Shown here in pieces: positions 1 through 8,827 of a DNA stretch of 64,000 nucleotides; the stretch's first letter is position 1; the number at the start of each line of letters is the position of its first letter. This stretch comes from Bacteroides acidifaciens. Lineage in GTDB: Bacteria > Bacteroidota > Bacteroidia > Bacteroidales > Bacteroidaceae. Both the position numbers and the translations under genes were made by a program. The stretch lies in assembly GCF_903181435.1 (NCBI RefSeq), contig NZ_CAEUHO010000001.1, positions 1,612,001 to 1,676,000 on the forward strand. The letters run 5' to 3'. The notes below the pieces were generated by a model that saw nothing but the letters and a program-made list of their open reading frames with translations, was not told the DNA's origin and ran no database searches.

Positions 1-749
1 AGGTGCATGCCAAATATCAACAAGTGAATGCTTTGGAACAGGTTGCCGTACAACAAAACAAGAAAATAGATGCGGGAACCCGCCGTCAGATTGTGGCTAC
101 CGCACTACAACTATGGAACAAAACAAAAAGTGACCTCAGCCTCGCCAAAACAACCTACGACCGTATTCTTACCTTATATAAAGATAGCGTGGTCACTTCA
201 CAGAGAAAAGATGAAGTGGAAGCGATGTACAAAGCGGCTGTCGCTGCCGAGCGTGCAGCCTATGAACAATACCAGATGGCTGTAGATGGCGCACAGCAGG
301 AAGATAAAGCATCTGCTGCCAGTATGGTGGATGCTGCCCGAAGTACGGTAGACGAAATCTCCGCTTTATTGGTTGATGCCCGGCTGACAGCCCCCGAAGA
401 CGGGCAAATAGCAACTATCTTTCCCAAACGCGGAGAATTGGTTGCACCGGGAACTCCGATTATGAACTTGGTGGTGATGGATGATGTGCATGTAGTCCTC
501 AATGTGCGTGAAGACCTGATGCCACAATTTAAGATGGGAGAAACATTTGTCGCAGATGTACCTGCCATCGGCAAAAAGAATATTGAATTTAAAATCTATT
601 ATATCAGTCCATTGGGCAGCTTTGCTACCTGGAAGTCGACCAAACAGACCGGAAGCTATGACTTACGTACTTTCGAGATTCATGCCCGCCCTACCCAAAA
701 GGTGGACGATTTGCGTCCGGGAATGTCTGTGTTATTGACACTTAATTAA
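1..749 (+). CDS. HlyD-family efflux adaptor (5' truncated)
   Basis: This is the C-terminal 249 or so residues of a periplasmic membrane-fusion adaptor that would link an inner-membrane exporter to an outer-membrane TolC-type channel. The 5' end lies left of the window; the frame is open to base 1, so no start is seen. A long helical stretch (about residues 1-115 of the visible part, rich in A, E, K and Q) is the coiled-coil hairpin. It is followed by a lipoyl-like half motif (LTAPEDGQIATIFPKRGELV) and a beta-barrel region (VVMDDVHVVLNVREDLMPQF). The stop is 25 bases before the first ABC-2 permease, so the three genes form one operon. The substrate cannot be read from the sequence. Confidence 0.88.
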   Translation, partial: VHAKYQQVNALEQVAVQQNKKIDAGTRRQIVATALQLWNKTKSDLSLAKTTYDRILTLYKDSVVTSQRKDEVEAMYKAAVAAERAAYEQYQMAVDGAQQEDKASAASMVDAARSTVDEISALLVDARLTAPEDGQIATIFPKRGELVAPGTPIMNLVVMDDVHVVLNVREDLMPQFKMGETFVADVPAIGKKNIEFKIYYISPLGSFATWKSTKQTGSYDLRTFEIHARPTQKVDDLRPGMSVLLTLN

Positions 750-774
750 TAGGGCCAGCAAAATCAATCATAGA

Positions 775-1959
775 ATGGATTCATCACACACATATTCACC
801 TTTTCGTTCCGTACTGCTTAGAGAATGGCGGCGAATGACTTCACGACGTCTTTATTTTGGCGTCTGTGTCATTCTACCGTTGTTTACCCTCTTCTTTATG
901 GCTACCATCTTTGGCAACGGGCAGATGGAGAATATTCCTATCGGCATTGTCGATCAGGACAATACCGCCACTTCCCGGTCTATTGTCCGGAATATTTCTG
1001 CTGTACCCACTTTTAAGGTGACGAAACATTACGAGAATGAGGCAGCTGCCCGCGAAGCGGTGCAAAGGAAAGAAATATATGGATACCTTTCCATTCCCCC
1101 GGAATTTGAGCAGGATGCTATTACCGGAAAGAATGCTACCCTATCTTATTATTATCATTACGCTTTGTTATCGGTAGGCGGTGAATTGATGGCAGCGTTC
1201 GAAACATCATTGGCTCCCGTATCCCTTTCGCCCATCGTGATGGAAGCAGTGTCTTTAGGAGTAGACCAACAGCAGATTACCACATTTCTATTACCGGTAC
1301 AAGCCAATAACCATCCGATATACAATCCCAGTCTGGATTATTCGGTTTATCTGAGTCAACCTTTTTTCTTTGTCCTATTTCAGGTTTTGATTCTGCTTAC
1401 CACCGTATATGCAGCTGGTATTGAAATCAAATTCCGCACAGCGACCGACTGGCTGGCTACCGCCAAAGGTGATATGACGACAGCTATTCTGGGTAAATTA
1501 CTCCCCTATACCATTATATATATTCTGATAGGATGGCTTGCCAATTATGTTATGTTCGGCATCCTGCATATTCCGTTTCAAGGGAGTTGGTGGTTTTTGA
1601 ATATGATAACTGCTCTCTTTGTTATCGCGACGCAGGCGCTCGGATTATTTTTATTTTCCTTGTTTCCGGCAGTATCATTGGTTATCAGTGTCGTTTCCAT
1701 GGTAGGTTCTTTAGGAGCTACCTTATCAGGAGTAACTTTTCCGGTTTCCAATATGTATCCGCTCGTAAGAAACGCCTCTTATCTTTTTCCAGTCCGCCAC
1801 TTCACGGAAATAATGCAAACAATACTCTATGGGGGTGGCGGGTTCGCTCATCTTTGGCAGTCGGCCGTGATACTTTGTATTTTCCCGTTGCTGGCTTTGT
1901 CGTTGCTTCCCCATTTAAAACGAGCTATAGAAAGTCATAAATATGAAAACATTAAATAG
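775..1959 (+). CDS. ABC-2 type permease, first of a pair
   Basis: This 394-residue inner-membrane protein has the ABC-2 permease layout. One transmembrane helix lies near the N terminus (residues about 26-46, VCVILPLFTLFFMATIF). A periplasmic domain of about 140 residues follows, with the typical GIVDQDNTATSR segment, and then five C-terminal helices from about residue 195. It probably moves a drug-like or lipid substrate together with the adjacent permease and the upstream HlyD adaptor. No ATPase gene is visible; it would have to lie upstream of the window. Its last 17 bases overlap the next gene, which implies translational coupling. Confidence 0.88.
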   Translation: MDSSHTYSPFRSVLLREWRRMTSRRLYFGVCVILPLFTLFFMATIFGNGQMENIPIGIVDQDNTATSRSIVRNISAVPTFKVTKHYENEAAAREAVQRKEIYGYLSIPPEFEQDAITGKNATLSYYYHYALLSVGGELMAAFETSLAPVSLSPIVMEAVSLGVDQQQITTFLLPVQANNHPIYNPSLDYSVYLSQPFFFVLFQVLILLTTVYAAGIEIKFRTATDWLATAKGDMTTAILGKLLPYTIIYILIGWLANYVMFGILHIPFQGSWWFLNMITALFVIATQALGLFLFSLFPAVSLVISVVSMVGSLGATLSGVTFPVSNMYPLVRNASYLFPVRHFTEIMQTILYGGGGFAHLWQSAVILCIFPLLALSLLPHLKRAIESHKYENIK

Positions 1960-3124
1960 AATCCAACAGTTGTCGTTCATTATTCGCCGTGAATTTCTCG
2001 CCATCAGCACCAGTTATGCCGTTCTTCTAGTGCTGATGGGTGGAATTTTCATGTACGGATTACTTTATAATTACATGTATGCTCCCAATATTGTGACAGA
2101 TGTGCCTGTTGCGGTAGTGGATAATTCGCACAGTGAATTGAGCCGTAATTTTGTTCGTTGGCTGGATGCTACCCCACAAGCGGAAATATATGACCAGGCA
2201 ATAGATTATCATGAAGCAAAAGAATGGATGAAAGAAGGCAAAGTACAAGGAATAATCTATCTGCCACACGATTTTGAGGAACGGGTATTTCGCGGAGATG
2301 AAGCTGTATTTTCCTTATACGCGACGACCGATGCTTTTCTGTATTTCGAAGCTCTGCAGGGAGCTTCCTCACGTGTCATGTTGGCCATCAACGACAAATA
2401 CCGTCCGGATGGTGCAGTATTCCTTCCACCGCAAGGATTATTGGCCGTAGCTATGGCCAAACCTGTGAACGTGGCAGGAACTGCACTCTATAATTATACG
2501 GAAGGATATGGCTCCTATCTGATTCCGGCAGTGATGATGATTATCATTTTCCAGACTTTATTGATGGTTATAGGCATGGTGACCGGGGATGAGCATACCG
2601 ATAGAGGGATTCGTGCTTACACTCCCTTTGGACATGGATGGGGAGTTGCTATTCGCATTGTAGTAGGGAAAACGTTTGTGTATTGTGCCCTTTATGCTGT
2701 CTTTTCTTTCTTTCTGCTGGGACTGCTCCCCTATTTCTTTAGTATTCCCAATATCGGAAACGGATTCTATATTGTATTATTATTAACCCCTTATCTGATG
2801 GCTACTTCTTTTCTAGGACTGGCAGTTTCCCGGTATTTTACGGATTCGGAAGCTCCGTTACTCATGATTGCCTTTTTCTCAGTCGGATTGATTTTCCTTT
2901 CCGGGGTTTCTTATCCGATGGAATTAATGCCCTGGTATTGGAGATTAGCACATTATATTCTTCCTGCCGCACCGGGCACACTTGCCTTTGTAAAACTGAA
3001 TTCTATGGGAGCCGATATGGCGGATATAAAACCGGAATACATAACCCTATGGATTCAGGTGGTGACTTATTTTATACTGAGCATATGGGTGTATAAAAAG
3101 AAATTAAACACAAAGTTTGATTAA
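1943..3124 (+). CDS. ABC-2 type permease, second of a pair
   Basis: This 393-residue inner-membrane protein is a paralogue of the preceding one: an N-terminal helix (about 24-44), a periplasmic domain containing VPVAVVDNSHSELSRNFVRW, then five helices from about residue 190. The tandem of two different ABC-2 permeases downstream of an HlyD adaptor is common in Bacteroides and suggests a heterodimeric exporter. The ATG lies inside the end of the upstream gene. A rho-independent terminator begins about 50 bases after the stop, so this is the last gene of the operon. Confidence 0.88.
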   Translation: MKTLNRIQQLSFIIRREFLAISTSYAVLLVLMGGIFMYGLLYNYMYAPNIVTDVPVAVVDNSHSELSRNFVRWLDATPQAEIYDQAIDYHEAKEWMKEGKVQGIIYLPHDFEERVFRGDEAVFSLYATTDAFLYFEALQGASSRVMLAINDKYRPDGAVFLPPQGLLAVAMAKPVNVAGTALYNYTEGYGSYLIPAVMMIIIFQTLLMVIGMVTGDEHTDRGIRAYTPFGHGWGVAIRIVVGKTFVYCALYAVFSFFLLGLLPYFFSIPNIGNGFYIVLLLTPYLMATSFLGLAVSRYFTDSEAPLLMIAFFSVGLIFLSGVSYPMELMPWYWRLAHYILPAAPGTLAFVKLNSMGADMADIKPEYITLWIQVVTYFILSIWVYKKKLNTKFD

Positions 3125-3176
3125 ACGGATCAGACAAAATGCATATTATATGTATATAATAGAAGAATATAAATTC

Positions 3177-3215
3177 AAAAAAGAGTCTGGCATTAACCGA
3201 TATCAGACTCTTTTT
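3177..3215. terminator. Bidirectional rho-independent terminator
   Basis: A perfect 9-bp stem (AAGAGTCTG at 3181-3189, CAGACTCTT at 3204-3212) is flanked by an A-run on the left and a T-run on the right. It can end both the plus-strand efflux operon and the minus-strand cluster that stops at 3252. Confidence 0.85.
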
Positions 3216-3251
3216 ACTTAATCAGACTTATATCGAACTGACGTTATATTA

Positions 3252-3770
3252 TTATTTGCGAATCAGGTATTTAATGAATAAATAACCACCGAATACTTGC
3301 AGACACATCCCGGGAATACCGATACGGAAATCCTGAATGGCCTTATAGAAGTTGCTGCTGTAAGCCCATTCCCCTAATGTTCCTATGCCTTGGTATGTGA
3401 GTACTACACCTGCCAGAAGAGGGATGGAAATATGTCCTGAATGTCGTGCAGTCCATCCGGCAGCAACAGCCAGCAATACGGATTTCAATAAGATGGCAGG
3501 CAATGCGGACAGTATTGGCATTCCAAAGAGTACACAGTTTATAACGGGCGAAAGGATAGCAGTCAGCAGTCCTACTTTCCAACCATATTTATACGCACCG
3601 ATTAGCGTAAAGAAATAGATTGGCTGCCAAGTTATTCCTCCTTGTGGAATGAAATGAAAGAGTTGGGGAAAAAGCATATTACCAATGACAAATAACGAGG
3701 CTGCCAAATAGGTATTTACATTGTTGTAGTTCAGCGAATAGAGTTTTACAGTAGTTGATTCCATATTCAT
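3252..3770 (-). CDS. Small integral membrane protein, ECF S-component-like
   Basis: A 172-residue hydrophobic protein with about five transmembrane helices and short loops (QGGITWQPIYFFTLIGAYKYG, LLTAILSPVINCVLFGMPILS, IPLLAGVVLTYQGIGTL). The layout and the PQGGITWQP stretch resemble substrate-binding S components of energy-coupling-factor transporters or HdeD/QueT-like proteins, but I cannot name a family or substrate. I start at the ATG of MNMESTTVKL; the longer reading frame would overlap the upstream gene by 35 bases and add a hydrophilic tail. It is the last gene of a four-gene minus-strand cluster with two iron-sulfur redox proteins, so a role coupled to that redox system is possible. 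Confidence 0.7.
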   Translation of the reverse strand: MNMESTTVKLYSLNYNNVNTYLAASLFVIGNMLFPQLFHFIPQGGITWQPIYFFTLIGAYKYGWKVGLLTAILSPVINCVLFGMPILSALPAILLKSVLLAVAAGWTARHSGHISIPLLAGVVLTYQGIGTLGEWAYSSNFYKAIQDFRIGIPGMCLQVFGGYLFIKYLIRK

Positions 3771-3798
3771 TTTATTAGTTAAAAGTTCAAATTTACTT

Positions 3799-4218
3799 TT
3801 ACTTCCTGCTTCTGATTTTCTCAAGAAAATCACGAATCAACGGTAAAATTGCTTCAGCCGATTTCTCTTCACTGCACATGGTTTCTACGGGACACCACCC
3901 CGTATGGTCGCGGTTCCAGATGAAAGGAACTTCCTGACCGAAGCCGACTTTTACATCCGATGTTCGAAACAAGTCCATAGCTTTCGAACTGATAATATCC
4001 GTGTAGAGCTTTTTTATACCACCTGAAATCATCAGAGCGGCAGCCCCTTTTCCGACAACCTTATCGGCAATCACAGCTCCTTTCAGGAACTCTGGTTCTT
4101 GAGTCAGCAAATCATATAAGTCGGCCACCCCGCGTTGGGTAAAAGTACGTACCTTTCCTTTATTGGCAATCACGCAGGAATATCCTCCGCTATGTAATAA
4201 GTTGATTAATTCCTCCAT
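3799..4218 (-). CDS. DUF1893 domain protein
   Basis: A 139-residue cytoplasmic protein that I recognise as DUF1893, a family with a cytidine-deaminase-like fold. It matches over its whole length, with the characteristic opening (CVIANKGKVRTFTQRGVADL), the glycine-rich GKGAAALMISGG and a cysteine pair region near GWCPVETMC. Its function is not established. The start codon overlaps the stop of the aldo/keto reductase by one base (TAATG), so the two are translationally coupled. Retention of the cysteines fits a metal- or redox-linked role, but that is inference. Confidence 0.82.
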   Translation of the reverse strand: MEELINLLHSGGYSCVIANKGKVRTFTQRGVADLYDLLTQEPEFLKGAVIADKVVGKGAAALMISGGIKKLYTDIISSKAMDLFRTSDVKVGFGQEVPFIWNRDHTGWCPVETMCSEEKSAEAILPLIRDFLEKIRSRK

Positions 4219-5621
4219 TATAAAGTTCCTTGTTTCAGTTGTTCGACAAATTGGTCTATCCTATGCAACTCTTTGGGTATATCTATGTTTTGCGGGCAAT
4301 GCGCCACACATTGGTTGCATCCTATGCAATGGCTTGCCTGACGAAGTTTCGGCACGCTGCGGTCATAACCGACGAGAAATGCGCGACGGGCTTTGGCGTA
4401 GTTTTCATCCTGTCCGTTCTTAGGCACATTACCTTCGTTGACGCAACGGTTATAATGCAGGAGAACAGCCGGAATATCCAGTCCGTACGGGCAAGGCATA
4501 CAATACTTGCAGTCATTGCAGGGAATGGTAGGATATTTCAGCATTAACTGTGCCGTCTCTTCGAGGAACTCCATTTCTTCATCCGTCAGCGGTTCCAACG
4601 GAGAATAAGTACGGAGATTATCCTGCAGATGTTCCATATAAGTCATGCCGCTTAATACAGTCAGTATATCCGGGAATGAGCCGGCAAAACGGAACGCCCA
4701 GGAAGCGACACTGTTTTCGGGACGGCGTTGCTTGAGACGTGCCACCAAGTTGTCATTCAACTTAGACAAACGTCCACCTAGAAGTGGTTCCATAATGATA
4801 GACGGAATCCCTCTCTTGTGCAGTTCACTATACAGGTATTCGGCGTCGGTATTTCGGGCGTTAGTTGCTTTCGCATGCTTCCAGTCTACATAGTTGAGCT
4901 GTATCTGCACGAAGTCCCATTTGATTTCGTCATGCCGTGAAAGCAGATAATCATATACTTCAATATCTCCATGATAAGAAAATCCGAGATTGCGAATACG
5001 CCCTGCTTCACGTTCTTTTATCAAGAAGTCCAGCATGCCGTTATCCAAGTATCGCCCTTTGAGAGCATCCATACCACCCATGCCAATGCCATGAAGTAAC
5101 ATGTAGTCGATATAATCAACCTGAAGTTCGGTAAATGATTTATGATACATTCGGAGTGATGCTTCACGCGACCATGTGTCCGGGGCAAAGTTTGATAATT
5201 TGGTTGCAATGAAGTATTTATCGCGGGGATGGCGACTCAATGCAATACCCGTTGCTCTTTCGGAAAAGCCTTGTACATAAGCGGGAGATGTATCGAAATA
5301 GTTCACCCCATGAGCAATGGCATAATCTACCAATCCATTTACAGCATCCTGGTCGATAACTTCACCGTTGCCATCCGGGGCAGGTTTTAACGGCCAACGC
5401 ATACAGCCGTATCCTAAAAGTGAAACGCGGTCGCCCGTAGTCGGAGATGTCCGGTAAGTCATCTTATCCGTAGGAATCTCTCTTTCTCCCGTGGCACTGC
5501 CCGAGGCTGAGTTGTTTTTTGAAGAGCATCCGTATAGCAGGGCTGTAGACGTGGCTGCGCTAATACCTACGATTTTAATAAAATCTCTTCTGTTTATGTC
5601 TTTCTTATTCTTTTTTTCCAT
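4218..5621 (-). CDS. Tat-exported aldo/keto reductase with two ferredoxin-type clusters
   Basis: A 467-residue oxidoreductase. The N terminus has a twin-arginine signal (NRRDFIKIVG) followed by a lipobox-like LLYGC, so it is probably folded in the cytoplasm, exported by Tat and lipid-anchored. The central barrel (about 55-370) keeps the aldo/keto reductase tetrad: D in FDTSPAY, the Y of the same motif, K in FIATK and H in MLLHG. The C terminus carries CNDCKYCMPCPYGLDIP and CIGCNQCVAHCPQNIDIP, two Fe-S binding motifs. The membrane polyferredoxin lies 22 bases upstream in the same operon and is a natural electron partner. The substrate is unknown; electrons probably come from Fe-S centres rather than NADPH. 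Confidence 0.87.
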   Translation of the reverse strand: MEKKNKKDINRRDFIKIVGISAATSTALLYGCSSKNNSASGSATGEREIPTDKMTYRTSPTTGDRVSLLGYGCMRWPLKPAPDGNGEVIDQDAVNGLVDYAIAHGVNYFDTSPAYVQGFSERATGIALSRHPRDKYFIATKLSNFAPDTWSREASLRMYHKSFTELQVDYIDYMLLHGIGMGGMDALKGRYLDNGMLDFLIKEREAGRIRNLGFSYHGDIEVYDYLLSRHDEIKWDFVQIQLNYVDWKHAKATNARNTDAEYLYSELHKRGIPSIIMEPLLGGRLSKLNDNLVARLKQRRPENSVASWAFRFAGSFPDILTVLSGMTYMEHLQDNLRTYSPLEPLTDEEMEFLEETAQLMLKYPTIPCNDCKYCMPCPYGLDIPAVLLHYNRCVNEGNVPKNGQDENYAKARRAFLVGYDRSVPKLRQASHCIGCNQCVAHCPQNIDIPKELHRIDQFVEQLKQGTL

Positions 5622-5643
5622 AATCTTATACTGATTTATTAAA

Positions 5644-7152
5644 TCAAATAACTCGGTGCATCTGATGTCCGGTCACGTAAATAGCACTAAACGGACGGGA
5701 CGGGCAAAGGTTCTCACAAGCTCCGCAACCGATACATTTTTCTACGTTCACTATCGGAATCTTGAGTGATTCCGGCTTTTCGGGGTCGGAAGCCACCATT
5801 TGAATGGCTCCTGTAGGACAGTGGCGGGCACAGTTACCGCACGCCATGCCATCTGTCAATGGTACGCAATTCTCTTTTATCCATACGGCATGCCCTATCT
5901 GGGTTGCCGACTTGTCTGCCGTAGTAATCGGATGAATGGCACCGGCTGGACAAACTTCCGAACATTTAGTACATTCGGGACGGCAATATCCACGTTCGTA
6001 TGACATTTCAGGCTGCATCAGAGTCATCAGATTATCAGAAGGACGTAGTACTTGATTAGGGCATACAGAAACACACAACTGGCAAGCAGTGCAATGTTGG
6101 GCAAAATTACGGGCACTCAGTGCGCCGGGCGGATAAATCGGGTTTTCCCTTTCAGGAATCTTCTTGTCTTCAATGGTCGCTAATCCACCATCCACTTTCT
6201 TTTCCTGGGCTTTCAAGACAGAAGCTGTTGCAAAGATTGCCGATACTGAAAGGAAACTACGGCGGGCGTTATCTACCTGTTCAGCAGTAACGGGCTGTGT
6301 CTTGATTGCTTCTGTTGCAGATACATTTTTCGGAGAAGTCCTTTTGGTGTATTTGATAGCTCCACGTTTACATTTATCCAAACAATCCATGCAAGCTACA
6401 CATCGACTGTAATCAATTTCATGAGCTTTCGGATTGATGCATGATGCTTTGCAGTTGCGGGCGCACAAACCACAACCATTGCACTTGGAAATATCAATCA
6501 CCGGCTTGAATATCGCATAGTTGGAAATGAATCCCAACACAGTGCCTACAGGACAAATCGTATTGCAGTATGTACGACCGTTACGCCATGCTAAAATGCC
6601 AAGGACTGTAAAAGTGACTACAGCAATAATCAGTGTAGAGAGGCCTTTTATCCATACATCTACTTCATAAAAGGCGTAACTGTTCATTCGCTCGGCAAAA
6701 TATGCCAACAGGTTATTTCCCAATTGCCAAACCGGTGCAAAGAGGCTGGAAGCTATCCGCCCATATGCACTATAAGGTGCTATCAGAATAGCCAGAGAAT
6801 TCACCCCTGCAACCATCATAACGATGAATACTCCTAAAACACTATATCGCAACCATTTCTTTGCCGGTGAATAGCGGAACCGGTTCTTTTTTTGCTTTCC
6901 CGATATCCAGGAAATAATATCCTGAAATACTCCTAGCGGACAAATAACCGAGCAATATACACGCCCAAAAAGAAATGTAAGCCCAATAAGAAATAGTACG
7001 ACACCTATATTCAAGGCTAATAAAGCCGGCAAAAACTGAATTTTCGCCAACCATCCGAACCATGCGTGCAATGTCCCTGTAAAATCAAGAAACAGCAGGG
7101 TTATAAGCGTATAGCACACAATGGCGGCCGTAAGTCTGATAGTACGCAGCAT
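5644..7152 (-). CDS. Membrane polyferredoxin, NapH/YccM-like 4Fe-4S protein
   Basis: A 502-residue electron-transfer protein. The N-terminal 215 residues hold four or five transmembrane helices with two NapH-type CxxxCP motifs (CSVICPLGVF, CNTICPVGTV). Ferredoxin motifs follow: CNGCGLCARNC, CVACMDCLDKC, CTACQLCVSVCP, CTKCSEVCP, CGNCARHCP and CIGCGACENLCP. A low-complexity linker with RRSFLSVSAIFATA sits between the two ferredoxin blocks and resembles an internal fused Tat-like segment. It probably passes electrons from the quinone pool or cytoplasm to the periplasmic aldo/keto reductase encoded next. It is the first gene of the cluster and has its own -7 box upstream. Confidence 0.87.
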   Translation of the reverse strand: MLRTIRLTAAIVCYTLITLLFLDFTGTLHAWFGWLAKIQFLPALLALNIGVVLFLIGLTFLFGRVYCSVICPLGVFQDIISWISGKQKKNRFRYSPAKKWLRYSVLGVFIVMMVAGVNSLAILIAPYSAYGRIASSLFAPVWQLGNNLLAYFAERMNSYAFYEVDVWIKGLSTLIIAVVTFTVLGILAWRNGRTYCNTICPVGTVLGFISNYAIFKPVIDISKCNGCGLCARNCKASCINPKAHEIDYSRCVACMDCLDKCKRGAIKYTKRTSPKNVSATEAIKTQPVTAEQVDNARRSFLSVSAIFATASVLKAQEKKVDGGLATIEDKKIPERENPIYPPGALSARNFAQHCTACQLCVSVCPNQVLRPSDNLMTLMQPEMSYERGYCRPECTKCSEVCPAGAIHPITTADKSATQIGHAVWIKENCVPLTDGMACGNCARHCPTGAIQMVASDPEKPESLKIPIVNVEKCIGCGACENLCPSRPFSAIYVTGHQMHRVI

Positions 7153-7205
7153 AAATTTATTATTTATCTATTTATAATAGTTTTAAGTTGATTCCTTTAC
7201 CGGTG

Positions 7206-7213
7206 CAAATTTA
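7206..7213 (-). promoter_or_regulatory. -7 box of the polyferredoxin operon
   Basis: TAAATTTG on the minus strand matches the Bacteroides -7 consensus TAnnTTTG, 53 bases before the start codon at 7152. No TTG is found at the usual 19-21 base distance. Confidence 0.5.
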
Positions 7214-7340
7214 GGAAGATAGATTCAATTATTAACTATACACGTTACCGAATGTTATACCAAAATTACAGATTCTCATCTTTTTAACATAAAATCGTCT
7301 GTTGATACTCCTGATATGAACATCATATCGTCATTTTGCC

Positions 7341-7348
7341 TATCTTTG
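7341..7348 (+). promoter_or_regulatory. -7 box of the FucP-type transporter gene
   Basis: TATCTTTG on the plus strand matches TAnnTTTG and lies 40 bases before the ATG at 7389. I see no clear -33 element. Confidence 0.55.
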
Positions 7349-7388
7349 TGCCCCAGAAGCAAAAAACGCTTTTTTTAATAAACTCACT

Positions 7389-8564
7389 ATGCAGAAATTG
7401 GTTAAGAAGGAATATCAGATTCCTTTTATTCTGGTCACTTCCCTTTTCTTTCTATGGGGATTTGCACATGCTATTTTAGATGTGTTGAACAAGCATTTCC
7501 AAGATGTGATGAATATAAGCCGTGCTCATTCGGCATGGGTGCAAGTTATGTTTTATTCAGGATATTTCGTCATGGCTATTCCTGCCGGGCTGTTTATCAA
7601 TAAATATGGCTATCGTAAAGGAGTAGTATTCGGGTTGTTGCTCTATGGTGTCGGTTCGCTGCTTTTTATTCCCGGCGAATACTGGATGTCGTTTCAATTC
7701 TTCCTTTTCTCCCTGTCTGTCATTGCTTGTGGTCTGGTATTTTTGGAGACAGCCGCCAATCCTTATATGACGGAATTGGGTGAACGGGAAACTGCCGCCA
7801 GCCGATTAAACCTTGCACAATCATTTAACGGATTAGGCTGTATCTGCGGGCCGCTTGTAGGCGGTTTATTATTGTTCTCGGAAGAAGGGAATTCGAATAT
7901 CTCATTACCATATACATTAATGGGAATTCTTGTCCTGGCAGTCGCTTTGGTCTTTTCTAAAGTCCGTCTGCCGGAGATTGTCCATGAAGAAGATATAGAT
8001 AATCAAGGACAAGCGCGTGGGTTATGGTCGCATAAGCTTTTCATTTTCGGTATCGCGGCTTTATTCTGTTATGAAATTGCGGAAATCTCTATTAATAGTT
8101 TCTTTATTAATTACGTGGTAGATGACGGCTGGATGAATGCCCGTGATGCTTCCGTGGTTCTTTCGTTTGGTGGACTGGGATTGTTTATGTGCGGACGATT
8201 TGCAGGTAGCTGGGTGATGCGGAAGATACGGGCGGAGAAAGTATTGTTCTTTTGTGCTGTCGGCACGGTCGTAACAAGTTCCTTGATAGTACTGAATCTG
8301 GGAATTATATCACTGATAGCTCTTTTCTTGGGTTACGCTTTCGAGGCAATCATGTTCCCTACTATTTTTGCACTTTCATTGCGGGGACTGGGGAATCATA
8401 CCAAGCGTGCATCTTCCTATTTGATGATGTCTCCCATTGGAGGGGCTGTCGGCCCCTTAGTAATGGGATATGTAGCAGACCAGAGTTCAATGTCTTTCTC
8501 ATTCATTGTTCCGTTACTTTCATTCATTGTGGTGATGATGTACGCATGGAAAACATTGAAATAA
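7389..8564 (+). CDS. MFS sugar:proton symporter, FucP/GluP family
   Basis: A 391-residue, 12-helix major facilitator. The FHS (fucose/glucose-galactose-hexuronate) subfamily marks are present: FLWGFAHAILDVLNKHFQ at the first helix, AIPAGLFINKYGYRKGV, and FLETAANPYMTELG in helix 5. It probably imports a monosaccharide across the inner membrane with protons. It is slightly shorter than typical FucP (about 430). It stands alone with its own promoter. The substrate is not evident; fucose or another deoxysugar would fit a pectin-using strain but is inference. Its stop codon abuts the stop codon of the convergent gene with no base between them. Confidence 0.88.
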   Translation: MQKLVKKEYQIPFILVTSLFFLWGFAHAILDVLNKHFQDVMNISRAHSAWVQVMFYSGYFVMAIPAGLFINKYGYRKGVVFGLLLYGVGSLLFIPGEYWMSFQFFLFSLSVIACGLVFLETAANPYMTELGERETAASRLNLAQSFNGLGCICGPLVGGLLLFSEEGNSNISLPYTLMGILVLAVALVFSKVRLPEIVHEEDIDNQGQARGLWSHKLFIFGIAALFCYEIAEISINSFFINYVVDDGWMNARDASVVLSFGGLGLFMCGRFAGSWVMRKIRAEKVLFFCAVGTVVTSSLIVLNLGIISLIALFLGYAFEAIMFPTIFALSLRGLGNHTKRASSYLMMSPIGGAVGPLVMGYVADQSSMSFSFIVPLLSFIVVMMYAWKTLK

Positions 8565-8813
8565 TCAACTCCGCTTGGAGCGGTACAGGATACCGAATAT
8601 ATTCATCAAATATCCTGCCAGACAGACTATGGGAGCTACCTTTATACGCAATCCGCTGAATATGTCAGGATTGTAGGCGGCAGGGGTACTCCCCTCGCCG
8701 CTCATAAGCAGATAGCCTGCTATAATCACTGCCGAACCGATTAGCAGAATCATGTAATTTCCTCTGCTAAATACTGTTTCTGTCTCTTTCTGTTTCATCA
8801 TCTTTGATTTCAT
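8565..8813 (-). CDS. DUF3098 small membrane protein
   Basis: An 82-residue protein with two transmembrane helices (YMILLIGSAVIIAGYLLMSG and VAPIVCLAGYLMNIFGIL) joined by a loop with the DUF3098 signature NPDIFSGLRIKVAP. The function is unknown; in Bacteroidetes such proteins usually stand between ftsX and uppP, which is not the case here. It lies 14 bases downstream of the DUF2723 gene and is probably co-transcribed with it. Alternative ATGs exist at residues 5 and 6. Confidence 0.8.
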   Translation of the reverse strand: MKSKMMKQKETETVFSRGNYMILLIGSAVIIAGYLLMSGEGSTPAAYNPDIFSGLRIKVAPIVCLAGYLMNIFGILYRSKRS

Positions 8814-8827
8814 ATTTTTCTTTCGTT

